A stretch of 64,000 bases of DNA from Polaromonas naphthalenivorans CJ2. Its GTDB lineage: Bacteria > Pseudomonadota > Gammaproteobacteria > Burkholderiales > Burkholderiaceae_C. Positions within the stretch are counted from its first letter, which is position 1. Every line of letters begins with the position of its first letter. The notes beneath the pieces were generated by a model. That model did not search any database, was not told where the DNA came from, and saw only the letters and a list, made by a program, of their open reading frames with translations. Of the stretch, positions 8,208 through 18,909 are shown in pieces. Both the position numbers and the translations under genes were made by a program. The stretch spans positions 1 to 64,000 of the forward strand of contig NC_008757.1 in assembly GCF_000015505.1 (NCBI RefSeq). The letters are read 5' to 3'.

Positions 8208-8825
8208 ATGAAAATCTCATTCGCAGACACCCTGTGTCTCAAACGCGAAGCCAAGAAACTTGGCCACAAATTTCCCGAAAAATCGTATTCCCATTTGCGT
8301 TCACTGGCCGCACAACAGCTGTTTGGCGTGCGCAGTGTTCACGAGTTCAACAGGCTCAGGAAACAGACGGTTGAGCAGCACCTCGTGCTGTCCGATGGCA
8401 TGGCCACCTGTGCTTTTTGCGGTTTACAGTTCTATCCTAATGTGCCGGAAGACAGCAAGACACACCAGGCAAAGCATGATGCTTTTGAAGAGGCAACCAC
8501 CGTCTTGAACTACACGCCTAAGTTTTACGCTCAGCGCGAAGCCAATAAAAAGCATGGGTACGCCCTTTTGAGTGATACAGACCCAGAAACACAGGTCAGC
8601 GGTGCTTTAGAAGTCCTGCGATCATGGTTCGATCGATCTCTTGATGCTGCGATCGGAGAATCTTCTTATTGGAAGCGACATCCCAAATTTGAGGAATACG
8701 TTGGTTTCATGCTTGGCGCCACTCCACCTTTCCCTGCCCATGTGGTTGCATCGCTTGAAAAGCAGTATGGGCGAATCGATGGCGTCATCGAGAAAGGTCA
8801 TTCCTACTGGTATCCGCCAAAGTAA
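8208..8825 (+). CDS. Hypothetical protein with a C2H2-like zinc-binding motif
   Basis: A 205-residue protein from the ATG at 8208 (MKISFADTLCLKREAKKLGH). I prefer this start to the open frame back to 8115, because the extra residues look like non-coding sequence; the RBS is weak. Near residues 65-90 a CAFCGLQF...HQAKH segment has the spacing of a Cys2His2 zinc site. The rest is mixed helix and unrecognised. It stands alone between hipBA and transposase remnants, so nothing in the context gives a function. Confidence 0.6.
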   Translation: MKISFADTLCLKREAKKLGHKFPEKSYSHLRSLAAQQLFGVRSVHEFNRLRKQTVEQHLVLSDGMATCAFCGLQFYPNVPEDSKTHQAKHDAFEEATTVLNYTPKFYAQREANKKHGYALLSDTDPETQVSGALEVLRSWFDRSLDAAIGESSYWKRHPKFEEYVGFMLGATPPFPAHVVASLEKQYGRIDGVIEKGHSYWYPPK

Positions 8826-8941
8826 TAGTGTGTCAGATGAAGGTTGGAGTTTTGTCCCGTTCCATAGCCTTAACACTCACGGCCGCCTTGACTTTTAGGA
8901 TGCTGAGGTCGATCCGGAGCGCGTTGGCATCTAGTGTCGCG

Positions 8942-9302
8942 TCACGAGCAAGTAGTCGGGTAAAGCCGTTTGAGCTTGACGCGCGCATCCTTGGTCGTGA
9001 ATTGCCAGTTGACTTTGGCCTGAAGGTTGTCGCGGCGAGCCTGCCAGGCAGCGACTTCGCTGATGACAGTCTCAATGCTGTCAATGCTGTCAATGCGCCG
9101 GTCCAGGCACTGGCTGACCATGACGTTGATCTAAATTTCTGCCATGTTCAGCCAGCTGCCGTGCCTGGGGGTGTAGACGAACTCGAAGCGATCCCACAGC
9201 GCCTTGGCCTGCTCGGGGGCAAACGCCTCGTACAGTGAGCCCGGCGTGTGCGTGTTCAGATTGTCCATCACCAGCGTGATGCGCTCCGCATCGGGGTAGC
9301 TC
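8942..9302 (-). pseudogene. IS630-family transposase, C-terminal remnant
   Basis: The minus-strand frame carries the DDE-domain tail typical of IS630-family transposases: [20 protein letters not shown], then [18 protein letters not shown]. After an in-frame TAG at about 9132 it continues in the same frame with QCLDRRI...WQARRDNLQAKVNWQF and ends at 8942. The N-terminal half is absent and the left part abuts another transposase fragment, so this is a dead relic. Confidence 0.8.
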
Positions 9303-9329
9303 GTGGTGCGCAACGAAGGGTACATGCAC

Positions 9330-9764
9330 CTGAACACGAGCATAGAGACGAGCGAGTTCTGCTGCGATTCCATCGCACACTGGTGGGAACAGCACGGCAG
9401 CAAGCACTACCCTGATGCTAGGGGCCTGTTGCTGCTGTGCGATGGGGGCGGCACCAACGCGTCGAATCGCCATGTGTTCAAGGAGGCGTTGCAGAACTTG
9501 GCTGATCGGCTTGGACTGTAGATCCGCATCGCGCACTACCCGCCATATTGCTCAAAACACAACCCGATCGAGCACCGCCTGTTTGCCCATGTGACGCGTG
9601 CCTGCCAGGGCGTCACGTTTCACACGGTGGACATCGCCCGGCAATTCATGGCAAAGACCAAAACGACCACTGGGCTGAAGGTGACGGTCGAGGTGCTCGG
9701 CGGGGTTTACATCAAAGGCAAAAAAGTCGCGGCAGACTTTCTGGATGCGTATCGCTTTCGATGA
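9330..9764 (+). pseudogene. ISAzo13-family transposase, C-terminal remnant
   Basis: The plus-strand frame reads [39 protein letters not shown], then (after an in-frame TAG at 9519-9521) IRIAHYPPYCSKHNPIEHRL and KTTTGLKVTVEVL, ending with TGA at 9762-9764. These blocks are typical of ISAzo13-family DDE transposases. The N-terminal two thirds are missing and replaced by the IS630 remnant on the opposite strand at about 9300-9330. Confidence 0.78.
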
Positions 9765-9782
9765 GTATCTGCCCCGCTGGAA

Positions 9783-10319
9783 TTACCGTGCTGTCCCGGC
9801 CGGTGGCTGATCTCGGGAAGTTATTTTTAGCCACATCCTAAACGCCGCAGCTTTCTCAATGTGAGCGTTTTCAGGGAGCCGCGTACTGGGTACGTCATAC
9901 GGTATGAAGTGCGTGATTGCTTCGAGCACCTGGTCTGTGAAGCTTTCGCCCTTCCAGTCGCCCGCAATCATCCACCCCAGTTCGAGATCCAAAACGCCAA
10001 GCACCGCGACCTCTGCTTCGTCGTCCGGATCGTGCGAGCGTAAGCGCAACCAGGCCATATCCACGTCTTCTGGCGGCACGCCAGCAATCCATGGCGATAG
10101 GGCAGGCTGATTTGCCTTGCTAGCCAACTGAACCGAGCATGTAATCATGTGAGCGTTGCGCAGGTCAAGCGCAACCAGCCGCGCCAATGTTGACATGGCC
10201 AGCTCCGATTTCAATGCGACTTCAAGGATGTGACGGATCTGTGCAAGGGTGTTTTGCTGGTTAAAACCGTCCGACGCAACAACGGACTTGGCCAGTTGTT
10301 CGATGGTGACTAGCTGCAT
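9783..10319 (-). CDS. Hypothetical cytoplasmic protein
   Basis: A 178-residue acidic protein, MQLVTIEQLAKSVV..., without signal peptide or membrane segments. GGAG precedes the ATG at 10319. A region around DMAWLRLRSHDPDDEAEVAVLGVLDLELGWMIAGDW alternates charged and hydrophobic residues as in a beta-rich domain. I do not recognise the family. It lies downstream of a possible small ORF at 10330-10482. Confidence 0.55.
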   Translation of the reverse strand: MQLVTIEQLAKSVVASDGFNQQNTLAQIRHILEVALKSELAMSTLARLVALDLRNAHMITCSVQLASKANQPALSPWIAGVPPEDVDMAWLRLRSHDPDDEAEVAVLGVLDLELGWMIAGDWKGESFTDQVLEAITHFIPYDVPSTRLPENAHIEKAAAFRMWLKITSRDQPPAGTAR

Positions 10320-10329
10320 AAATTCTCCA

Positions 10330-10482
10330 TTATTTCCTTGCCTCTACAGGCTGGGACATCGCACGCAAATGGCCCAATTCCATGGGATTTGAACCGCTTG
10401 CAGCCGTCCGGGTTTTTTCTGCCCGGCCACATCGGCAAGCACCAAGACGCCACATCCATTGCGTTTCATCGCCATCACCCAT
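10330..10482 (-). CDS. Possible small ORF (50 aa) upstream of the 9783-10319 gene
   Basis: A 50-codon frame from ATG 10482 to TAA 10330 reads MGDGDETQWMWRLGACRCGR and so on, ending 10 bases before the next gene's start. No convincing RBS was seen. Its placement would suit a leader or co-expressed peptide, but the composition does not clearly separate it from chance. Confidence 0.2.
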   Translation of the reverse strand: MGDGDETQWMWRLGACRCGRAEKTRTAASGSNPMELGHLRAMSQPVEARK

Positions 10483-10763
10483 CTTGTAGGTCCACGATCA
10501 CAACGGCATGATCAGAATCACTAATGCGCGGTGCAGTAGCCATAAAGGTTCCTTGGAGAACGGTTAAAGGTTGAGCATGGATGCTACCGTTAACTTACCG
10601 AAAGCCTTGCCTTGGGCAAATCAAAAATTTTGAATACTTGCTTTTGTCTAGGCTTATTTGAGCGAAATTGGGTAGGGTCAGACGGGATGATTCGTACATC
10701 CGCCAAAAACCAAGGTCGACGCGGCTTATCCAAATGAGCGACATTTAACTCCACAACATCCGC
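10483..10763. other. Gene-free upstream region of the lipoprotein gene
   Basis: No coding frame is supported here. It probably contains the promoter for the lipoprotein gene, since an AT-rich segment lies at about 10615-10665, but no -35/-10 pair stands out. Confidence 0.35.
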
Positions 10764-11669
10764 ATGAACTACAAATTTTCGTCACCTTTATTGATAGCCT
10801 TGATTGCATCAGCATGTCTAGCGGCATGTGGCGGTGGGGACCTTCCGCCTGGCAGTGGTTCTCCAGCAGCTATCCCCGCGCCTGCGTCAACCGTATCACT
10901 GACACCATCGCCGGAGCTACCGCCCGGACAAACGGCTATCGATGCGTCGAGCTGCTTCAACCCGGCCCTCTATGTAGAAGGCGCAAGCATTGCCATCACC
11001 ACCAAAGCAACATTCGGCGCCACAGATACGGTCCAAATAAAGACTGACACAACAATGGGTGGCTCGGTTACTTACCTAGGCATTCAGGTCAAGCAGTTAA
11101 CGGAAGTGCAAACTTCAATGCCCGATGCACCTGTTTCCGCCTCGGGTCAAATTACAAAAACGACAGTAGCGACGCGTTACTTGACTGCCGATGCAACTGC
11201 CAAGAACACCCGCGACTATGGTTTCAGTTCGAAATCGACCCCCCTCGATCCCTCGGTAGGGGCGACAGTCGTTGACACGACCTACACGCCGTTTATGGAA
11301 ACACGCTATGCCCTGCAATTCGGGCGAAGCTTTCAACAAACCTTCACCGACGACAGCAAGATCACGAATCCGGATGGGACCAAAACATCGAGTGCAAAAA
11401 GTGTGGTCAAAACAATTCTCTATGCCGGCATAGAAGATGTGAAAGTAGCAGCGGGTACCTTTAAGGCATGCAAGTTCCAGGAATCAGGAACGACAAGTGA
11501 TTTGACCACAAGCACTCAGTCAGTGATCCCAATGAAAACTATCTGGTACGGCGTCAAAAATGGATTGATTCTCAAGTCCATGATGGACACTCCAGTCGGC
11601 AAATCCTATCGGACAGACACCGTTGAATTGCAATCGGCATCAATCAACGGCGTAGTCGTCAAGCCCTGA
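10764..11669 (+). CDS. Putative outer-membrane lipoprotein
   Basis: A 301-residue exported lipoprotein. The N-terminus is a lipoprotein signal peptide with a hydrophobic stretch (LLIALIASA) and a lipobox LAAC whose cysteine is residue 22, followed by a glycine/proline-rich linker (residues 23-55). The mature part is threonine/serine-rich with beta-strand periodicity and two cysteines, and ends VVVKP. I do not recognise a named domain. A strong intrinsic terminator follows at 11717-11742, so it is probably a single-gene transcript. Confidence 0.75.
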   Translation: MNYKFSSPLLIALIASACLAACGGGDLPPGSGSPAAIPAPASTVSLTPSPELPPGQTAIDASSCFNPALYVEGASIAITTKATFGATDTVQIKTDTTMGGSVTYLGIQVKQLTEVQTSMPDAPVSASGQITKTTVATRYLTADATAKNTRDYGFSSKSTPLDPSVGATVVDTTYTPFMETRYALQFGRSFQQTFTDDSKITNPDGTKTSSAKSVVKTILYAGIEDVKVAAGTFKACKFQESGTTSDLTTSTQSVIPMKTIWYGVKNGLILKSMMDTPVGKSYRTDTVELQSASINGVVVKP

Positions 11670-11716
11670 AATTTTTTATTTGAGTTTCATTCCCCGGTGG
11701 CTAAAAGCCACTTTAT

Positions 11717-11742
11717 GGCCCGCTTAGTGCGGGCCTTTTTTT
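11717..11742 (+). terminator. Intrinsic terminator after the lipoprotein gene
   Basis: The stem GGCCCGC / GCGGGCC with a five-base loop (TTAGT) is followed directly by seven Ts, a textbook rho-independent terminator for the plus strand. Confidence 0.9.
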
Positions 11743-11756
11743 AAATACCGCAGAAC

Positions 11757-12239
11757 GTGACAATAAGAAAATCAGACATCCGAGAATTAAATAAACTTAT
11801 CACCCACCTGATCACAGATTATTCAATCCTCATTGCGATTGAAAATAGGGATGGGTGCTTAATCAGGATATTTGATAATCCAATCACGCTCACACTAATC
11901 CTTGCACGTTCCGAAGCATTACAGTTTAATTCCATTCATGCAACTGTATTCAGAACTAGAGAAGCATTCATGGCAGTGAGACTCGCGGTGAATCGTCTTG
12001 AAAGACGCTTTCGTCGTGTCGAAAGTGAACACATGGTAGAGGGCGATATCAAAAGCGTTGTGAACGAGATTGACTATGCCCTTGCCGTCTATGCCGATCA
12101 GCTCGATAAAGTGAACATCAGAACTGATCAAAAACGCTGGCACAGCAAAGCTCCCAGAACCAGCCTGGTCCGCACCCAACTGGCCCACACAGGTCAGAAA
12201 CCAATCCCTGTGCAGTGGCTGAATCAATGCGACAGATAG
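11757..12239 (+). CDS. Hypothetical protein, GTG start
   Basis: A 160-residue frame beginning at GTG 11757 (MTIRKSDIRELNKLITHLIT). It is helical and charged, with an arginine-rich segment (LAVNRLERRFRRVESEHMVEGD) in the middle and no signal or membrane segment. No clear RBS is visible and it starts 15 bases after a terminator, so the true start may be the internal ATG near residue 72. Its lower GC than the surrounding ICE genes suggests a different origin. Confidence 0.4.
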   Translation: MTIRKSDIRELNKLITHLITDYSILIAIENRDGCLIRIFDNPITLTLILARSEALQFNSIHATVFRTREAFMAVRLAVNRLERRFRRVESEHMVEGDIKSVVNEIDYALAVYADQLDKVNIRTDQKRWHSKAPRTSLVRTQLAHTGQKPIPVQWLNQCDR

Positions 12240-12370
12240 CTGGAAGGTTGGAGAAAAATACGGTAGCGAGCCTCAAAAGCCATCATCATTTGAGAACAAA
12301 AAGCAAGCAGCAAACGAAGAATTGAATAAGGATAAACCCGCGCATGAGGAATGAAGGGAGGGAAAATAAC

Positions 12371-12402
12371 GGTACAGGCGGCCTAATTAGGCCGCCTGTA
12401 CC
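12371..12402. repeat. Perfect 32-bp palindrome
   Basis: The arms GGTACAGGCGGCCTAA (12371-12386) and TTAGGCCGCCTGTACC (12387-12402) are exact complements with no spacer. Read on the minus strand it is followed by GTTATTTTCC, so it might end minus-strand transcription, but the T-run is poor. Confidence 0.75.
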
Positions 12403-12450
12403 CAGACTTAGCGGCTTTGGCTAAATTCAAAATAACAAAAAGGTCGAAAT

Positions 12451-12690
12451 ATGATTGCCGAAACCAAAATAGTCGGTGTGCTGAGTGCGTATCTTTTTAT
12501 GGGCGTGAACGGGTACTACTTCATGAAAATCGACAAAAAAGCAGCCCGCGAAGATCAGCTCCGTATTTCCGAGGCTGCGCTGATAGCCATTGGATTCATG
12601 TGCGGCTGGCTCGGTTTTTTTATTTCATGCTGTGATCAGCACCGAATTTGGCTGATCTACGCTGAGGCCCGCCACAGCGAGTTTTCCTAG
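12451..12690 (+). pseudogene. DUF1294-like small membrane protein, 3' end apparently replaced
   Basis: The 79-codon frame starts MIAETKIVGVLSAYLFMGVN. It contains blocks resembling DUF1294 membrane proteins: NGYYFMKIDKKAAREDQLRISE followed by a hydrophobic helix ALIAIGFMCGWLGFFIS. DUF1294 members then continue with a conserved RHKT-type segment, but here the sequence changes to CDQHRIWLIYAEARHSEFS. The switch falls at about 12630, just before the integrase gene. I infer that insertion of the element removed the native 3' end; a divergent intact protein remains possible. Confidence 0.5.
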
Positions 12691-12801
12691 GGATCAAGTG
12701 GATTCACCATACCCCGGTGCTTTCCACAACCCGATCCGGTTTCCATCCGCTTGGCTCCCAGCCGACACCTGGAAACTGGCTCATTCCTCCTAGGAGTCAG
12801 C

Positions 12802-14004
12802 ATGGCCAAAATCAAACTCACCAAGTCCGCTATAGACGCGGCACAACCCCAGGCGCAGCCCGTCGAACTGCGCGATACCCTGGTGCCCGGCTTCATGTGT
12901 AAGGTTACACCTGCAGGCCGCAAGGTGTTCATGCTCCAGTACCGGACCAATGCCGGGGAGCGGCGCAAGCCCGCCATCGGCCTGTACGGAGAGCTGACCG
13001 TCGAGCAGGCCCGCTCGCTGGCGCAGACCTGGCTGGCCGAGGTCCGCCGGGGCGGCGACCCCGGCGGCGACAAGGCTGAGGCGCGCAAGGCACCGACCGT
13101 CAAGGAACTGTGCGGACGCTTCATGTCGGACTACTCCAAGGTTCGCAACAAGCCGAGCACGCAGAAAGGCTACCAGGGCAACATCGACCGCAACATCATC
13201 CCTATTCTGGGCCGCATGAAGGTCCAGGACGTCAAGCGCCCGGACGTTGCGACGATGATGAAGAAGCTGGAGTCCACGCCGATGGAGGCCAACCACACGC
13301 TCGCCGTCATGCGAAAAATGTTCAACATGGCCGAAATCTGGGGCTTGCGGACGGATGGCACGAACCCGTGCCGGCACATCCCCCAATACCCTCAAGGCAA
13401 GACCACCCGGCTCATCACCGACGAGGAAATGGGCAAGTTGTTCAGGCATCTGGACAAGGTGGAGGCCGAAAGCAGCGAACCACCCATCGTCACGCTGGCC
13501 ATCCGCTTGCAGTTCGAGTTCGCGGCGCGCCGCTCCGAAATCCTGTTGCTGGAGTGGACCTGGGTCGATCTGGAGAACCGGCGCGTGGCCTGGCCTGACA
13601 GCAAGACCGGCGGCATGTCCAAACCGATGAGCGAGGAAGCGCACCGCCTGCTCTCGACGGTGCCCAGGCACGAAGGCTCACTCTATGTGCTGCCGTCGCT
13701 GCGCGATCCGCTCAAGCACATGACGAACGGGGAGCATTACAACGGCTGGAGCCGCATCCTGAAGGCTGCTGGTGTGCAGCACGTCGGCACACATGGTATC
13801 CGGCACCGTTCGGCCACCGACATCGCCAATTCGGGCATCCCGGTCAAGGTCGGCATGGTGCTGACCGCGCACAAGACGGTGGCGATGTTCATGCGCTACA
13901 TCCACACCGAGGATGCGCCGGTGCGTCAGGCGGCCGAACTGGTGGCGAACCGGCGCAAGACGGTGGTGGCGGGCACGATTGCCACACCAGTCGATGTATC
14001 TTGA
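12802..14004 (+). CDS. int: Tyrosine recombinase/integrase (DUF4102 type)
   Basis: A 400-residue phage/ICE integrase. Residues 1-90 form the DUF4102-type arm-binding domain (LTKSAIDAAQP...TLVPGFMCKV), followed by a core-binding SAM-like region and the catalytic domain. Catalytic residues are visible: Arg in FAARRSEILLLEW, the His-x-x-Arg box in GTHGIRHRS, a later His in LTAHKT, and the nucleophile Tyr in FMRYIH. The start is the ATG at 12802 because AGGAG lies seven bases upstream; the frame back to 12751 lacks an RBS. It lies at the left boundary of the conjugative element and probably drives its integration and excision. Confidence 0.92.
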   Translation: MAKIKLTKSAIDAAQPQAQPVELRDTLVPGFMCKVTPAGRKVFMLQYRTNAGERRKPAIGLYGELTVEQARSLAQTWLAEVRRGGDPGGDKAEARKAPTVKELCGRFMSDYSKVRNKPSTQKGYQGNIDRNIIPILGRMKVQDVKRPDVATMMKKLESTPMEANHTLAVMRKMFNMAEIWGLRTDGTNPCRHIPQYPQGKTTRLITDEEMGKLFRHLDKVEAESSEPPIVTLAIRLQFEFAARRSEILLLEWTWVDLENRRVAWPDSKTGGMSKPMSEEAHRLLSTVPRHEGSLYVLPSLRDPLKHMTNGEHYNGWSRILKAAGVQHVGTHGIRHRSATDIANSGIPVKVGMVLTAHKTVAMFMRYIHTEDAPVRQAAELVANRRKTVVAGTIATPVDVS

Positions 14005-14027
14005 CAGTCATTCGTTTATAGACGAAA

Positions 14028-14369
14028 ATGGCAGCATACGAGATTGAGCATTACCTGACTCTCGGTGAGCAGAAGGACTTCTACATCGAATGGCTGAAGC
14101 GGTTACGCGACGGTCAAGCCAAGGTTGCGGTGGCACGGCGCGTCATTCGCATCGAGCAAGGCAACTTTGGCGATCACAAGTTCTGTCGCAAGGGCGTGTG
14201 GGAGTTGCGCATCGATGCGGGGCCGGGCTACCGGGTGTACTACGCCTTGTCGGGCCGGCGTGTGGTGTTGTTGCTGTGCGGCGGCGACAAGAAGACTCAG
14301 GACGCGGACATCGCTCGGGCGGTGGATTACTGGCAAGACTGGCAACGGAGAACAGATGATGAGAAGTAG
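14028..14369 (+). CDS. RelE/HigB-type toxin (addiction module killer family)
   Basis: A 113-residue toxin of the RelE/ParE superfamily, HI1419/Gp49-like branch. The signature blocks are RLRDGQAKVAVARRVIRIEQGNFGDHKFCRKGVWELRID, GPGYRVYY and LLLCGGDKKTQDADIARA. Members usually cleave mRNA on the ribosome. The gene starts 23 bases after the integrase stop and overlaps the antitoxin gene by 14 bases. Toxin-first order is normal for this branch. It probably stabilises the integrated element. Confidence 0.88.
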   Translation: MAAYEIEHYLTLGEQKDFYIEWLKRLRDGQAKVAVARRVIRIEQGNFGDHKFCRKGVWELRIDAGPGYRVYYALSGRRVVLLLCGGDKKTQDADIARAVDYWQDWQRRTDDEK

Positions 14370-14679
14370 ACCCCATGACGATGCGATGGCCGAGTTGTAC
14401 CGAAACGACCCCGCGTTCGCGCTGGAAGTGGTCAACGGCATTCTGGAAGATGGCGACCAGGCCGAACTGCTGATCGTGCTGCGTCAAATGGCCGAGGCCT
14501 TCGGCGGCGTTCAGGCGGTGGCCGAACAGGCGCACCTGAATCCGACGCAGCTTTATCGCACGCTCTCCCCGAAGGGCAATCCGGCACTTAACAGCTTGCG
14601 GGCAATCCTCAAGGCGATGGGTCTGCGGCTGGCGGTGCAGCCGTTGGCTGCACCCGCCGTGCCAGCGCATGCCACCTGA
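14356..14679 (+). CDS. HTH antitoxin partner (HI1420/HigA-like)
   Basis: A 107-residue protein from the ATG at 14356 (preceded by GGAG; an adjacent ATG at 14359 is also possible). A helix-turn-helix covers FGGVQAVAEQAHLNPTQLYRTLSPKGNPALNSLRAILKAMGL, the pattern of the addiction-module antidote family paired with HI1419-type toxins. It should neutralise the preceding toxin and repress the pair. The open frame extending back to 14125 is a shadow of the toxin gene. Confidence 0.87.
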   Translation: MMRSRPHDDAMAELYRNDPAFALEVVNGILEDGDQAELLIVLRQMAEAFGGVQAVAEQAHLNPTQLYRTLSPKGNPALNSLRAILKAMGLRLAVQPLAAPAVPAHAT

Positions 14680-15182
14680 ATGTGGCATTGATGTCGGTCT
14701 GCGACAACTGACGGCCACGGAGACGATAACGCCTGGTGGTGGCTTCGGATCAGTCCCTGGGTTGCGCACCTAGCCAGCGCTCCATGACGAAAATAACCAC
14801 CGTGTGTGATGCATGGACTGCCAGCCGGGCCTCAGACGCCACGATCTGCGGCGGCTCAATGCCGCGTCCATGAAACGACCACGCTCGCGCGTTGCTAAGC
14901 ACATTCAAACGCCTGGCTCACTGATGACGCCGAAATCACGTGTAATTCGAGGTCCCCTGGAGTTCGATCCTGGCCGGCATCGAACTGATGCATATGATTC
15001 GCAAAGGCCAGTTCATGCTGAAGCGTGAAGGCATGTCGTTTGCCGACCAGTTCTACGCATTCGCAGGACACTTCCGTCTGACGTAAGAAGTCGCTGGCGC
15101 AACCCGGTACCACTTTGCCTTGCACCCGCTAACGCGATACAACCGCACCGGACGCCCGGACCGGGCGGCGGTCACTGAACGG
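14680..15182. other. Gene-poor junction region with an IS6-family relic
   Basis: Apart from the transposase tail at 14970-15086, no gene is supported. The segment separates the integrase/toxin-antitoxin block from the biphenyl operon and probably records an IS-mediated joining of the two. Confidence 0.4.
14970..15086 (+). pseudogene. IS6-family transposase, extreme C-terminal remnant
   Basis: Thirty-eight codons read LAGIELMHMIRKGQFMLKRE...FADQFYAFAGHFRLT and end in TAA at 15084. The block GIELMHMIRKGQ is characteristic of the C-terminus of IS6-family (IS26-like) transposases. Everything upstream is missing, so this is a scar. Confidence 0.7.
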
Positions 15183-15839
15183 TCAAAACTGCTTGCGAAG
15201 CGACAGGAAAGTCACCACCGGATCCAGTTTGACATCGGCACGAACCGGCGCGCCACCGGCAGTCCCCGTGGCCTTGACTTTCAAAAACAGCTTCTGAACC
15301 GAGAAGCCGATGCTGTAGCCATCCGACAGGGGCCAGTCCGCGCCGATCGTTAGTGCCGTACCGAGCCCATCGTCAACCTTGAGGTTCTGCACGGCGCCAT
15401 CTTTGGTGCTGAAAACCCTCAGATAGGTCAGACCGCCGCCGAAAAACGGTCGGATCGGCCCCAGCATGCCTGGCGAATACGTCATTGTCAAAATGGCCGG
15501 GCCACCTTTGACACTGCCCAATTTTCCCAACGGGCTCAAGGTTCCAGCGCCGCCGAAATCGGTTTCCACCGGCGAACCGACATCCAGCCGGGCCGTCCAG
15601 TTGGGCGTTACGGCGTATCCGATTTCCACGCCCAGCACGGTGTCGCTGCCCACCGTCACCGCGCCACCCGGCACCGGGTTGCCAGCGAACGAGACATCCG
15701 CCGAGGGGTGGAACTTCAGGTGGACGGCTCCGACGCCAATGGACCATGGCGACGGGGAGTTGGTGAAGGCTTGTGCATGGACGCCGGCCGACAGAGTCGC
15801 TACGGCAAAACAGGTCAGCGTGGAAGCGATAATTTTCAT
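15183..15839 (-). CDS. OmpW/AlkL-family outer-membrane protein
   Basis: A 218-residue beta-barrel precursor. A signal peptide (about residues 1-22, ending VHAQA) precedes alternating beta strands, the glycine-rich IRPFFGGGLTYLRVF block and a C-terminal LSLRKQF whose last Phe is the usual assembly signal. OmpW-family porins, such as AlkL in alkane and NahQ/DoxH-type proteins in naphthalene operons, admit hydrophobic substrates. It lies 146 bases downstream of bphD in the same direction, so a role in biphenyl uptake is likely but inferred. Confidence 0.82.
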   Translation of the reverse strand: MKIIASTLTCFAVATLSAGVHAQAFTNSPSPWSIGVGAVHLKFHPSADVSFAGNPVPGGAVTVGSDTVLGVEIGYAVTPNWTARLDVGSPVETDFGGAGTLSPLGKLGSVKGGPAILTMTYSPGMLGPIRPFFGGGLTYLRVFSTKDGAVQNLKVDDGLGTALTIGADWPLSDGYSIGFSVQKLFLKVKATGTAGGAPVRADVKLDPVVTFLSLRKQF

Positions 15840-15985
15840 GATTTTGTCTCCTTATATTTTTAAAAAACGAACTTCAATTGTCCAAAATGGACGCTTTTGT
15901 CTCTTCTGAATCCCGCCGCTTCATTTCGGCCTGATGCGTACCCCGTACCGACACGCAGGACAACAAAAAGCGGCGCTCTTGCCCC

Positions 15986-17957
<1,972 letters not shown>

Positions 17958-17974
17958 GGGGTTCTCCTTCGGGT

Positions 17975-18889
17975 TCAGGCGTGGACGGGCTTGAGCGTGA
18001 GCCGGCCGGCGAGGATTTCCTCGGCGAACATCTCGGCGGTGCGGGCCGCAGCGGCGGTCATGATGTCGAGGTTGCCGGCGTACTTGGGCAGGTAGTCGCC
18101 CAGGCCTTCGACTTCAAGGAAGACGGAGACGCGCTTGCCATCAAACACCGGGCCGTTGACCAGTTTGTAGCCGGGCACGTACTTTTGCACCTCTTGGATC
18201 ATGGCGTGGATGGATTCGGTGATCTTGGCCTGGTCGGGTTCGCTCTCCAGCAGGCAATGCACGGTGTCGCGCATGATCAAGGGCGGCTCGGCCGGGTTGA
18301 GGATGATGATGGCCTTGCCCTTCTTCGCGCCGCCCACTTTCTCGACCGCGCTGGCGGTGGTGCGGGTGAATTCGTCGATGTTCTTGCGCGTGCCGGGTCC
18401 GGCCGATTTGCTCGAGACGGTGGCGATGATTTCGCCGTAAGCGACGGGCTGCACGCGGCTGACGGCTGCGACCATGGGAATGGTTGCCTGGCCACCGCAG
18501 GTGACCATGTTGACGTTCATCTCGCCTTTGCCGACGTGTTCGATCAGGTTGACCGGTGGCACGCAGAACGGGCCGATGGCCGCCGGTGTCAAGTCGATCA
18601 TCAGGGCGCCCTGGGCGTTGACCTTGCGGCTGTTCTCGGCATGGACGTAGGCGCTGGTGGCGTCGAAGACGATCTGCACGCCGTCGGCCTGCATGTGGGG
18701 AATCAGGCCGTCGACACCGTCAGCGGTGGTCTTGATACCCATTTCGCGGGCCCGCTTCAAGCCGTCGGATTCGGGGTCGATGCCGACCATCCAGACCGGC
18801 TCGAGCACCGCGCTGCGCTGCAGCTTGGCCAGCAGGTCGGTGCCGATGTTGCCGGGGCCGATCAGGGCGCATTTGATTTTTTTCGTCAT
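17975..18889 (-). CDS. bphJ: Acylating acetaldehyde dehydrogenase BphJ
   Basis: A 304-residue NAD-dependent, CoA-acylating acetaldehyde dehydrogenase (DmpF family). It turns the acetaldehyde released by BphI into acetyl-CoA. The Rossmann loop [10 protein letters not shown] is at residues 11-20 and the catalytic cysteine is C131 in VTCGGQAT. Length and motifs are normal. It lies between bphH (20-base gap) and bphI (17-base gap), consistent with the complexed BphI-BphJ pair. Confidence 0.95.
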   Translation of the reverse strand: MTKKIKCALIGPGNIGTDLLAKLQRSAVLEPVWMVGIDPESDGLKRAREMGIKTTADGVDGLIPHMQADGVQIVFDATSAYVHAENSRKVNAQGALMIDLTPAAIGPFCVPPVNLIEHVGKGEMNVNMVTCGGQATIPMVAAVSRVQPVAYGEIIATVSSKSAGPGTRKNIDEFTRTTASAVEKVGGAKKGKAIIILNPAEPPLIMRDTVHCLLESEPDQAKITESIHAMIQEVQKYVPGYKLVNGPVFDGKRVSVFLEVEGLGDYLPKYAGNLDIMTAAAARTAEMFAEEILAGRLTLKPVHA

Positions 18890-18909
18890 GTTCGAAATTT
18901 CCAGGAAAG

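Noticed and set aside
12600..12690. The 8-bp core I associate with Tn4371 attachment sites (TTTTTCAT)
   Set aside because: Only a related T-rich sequence (TTATTTCAT) was seen, so no exact match can be claimed.
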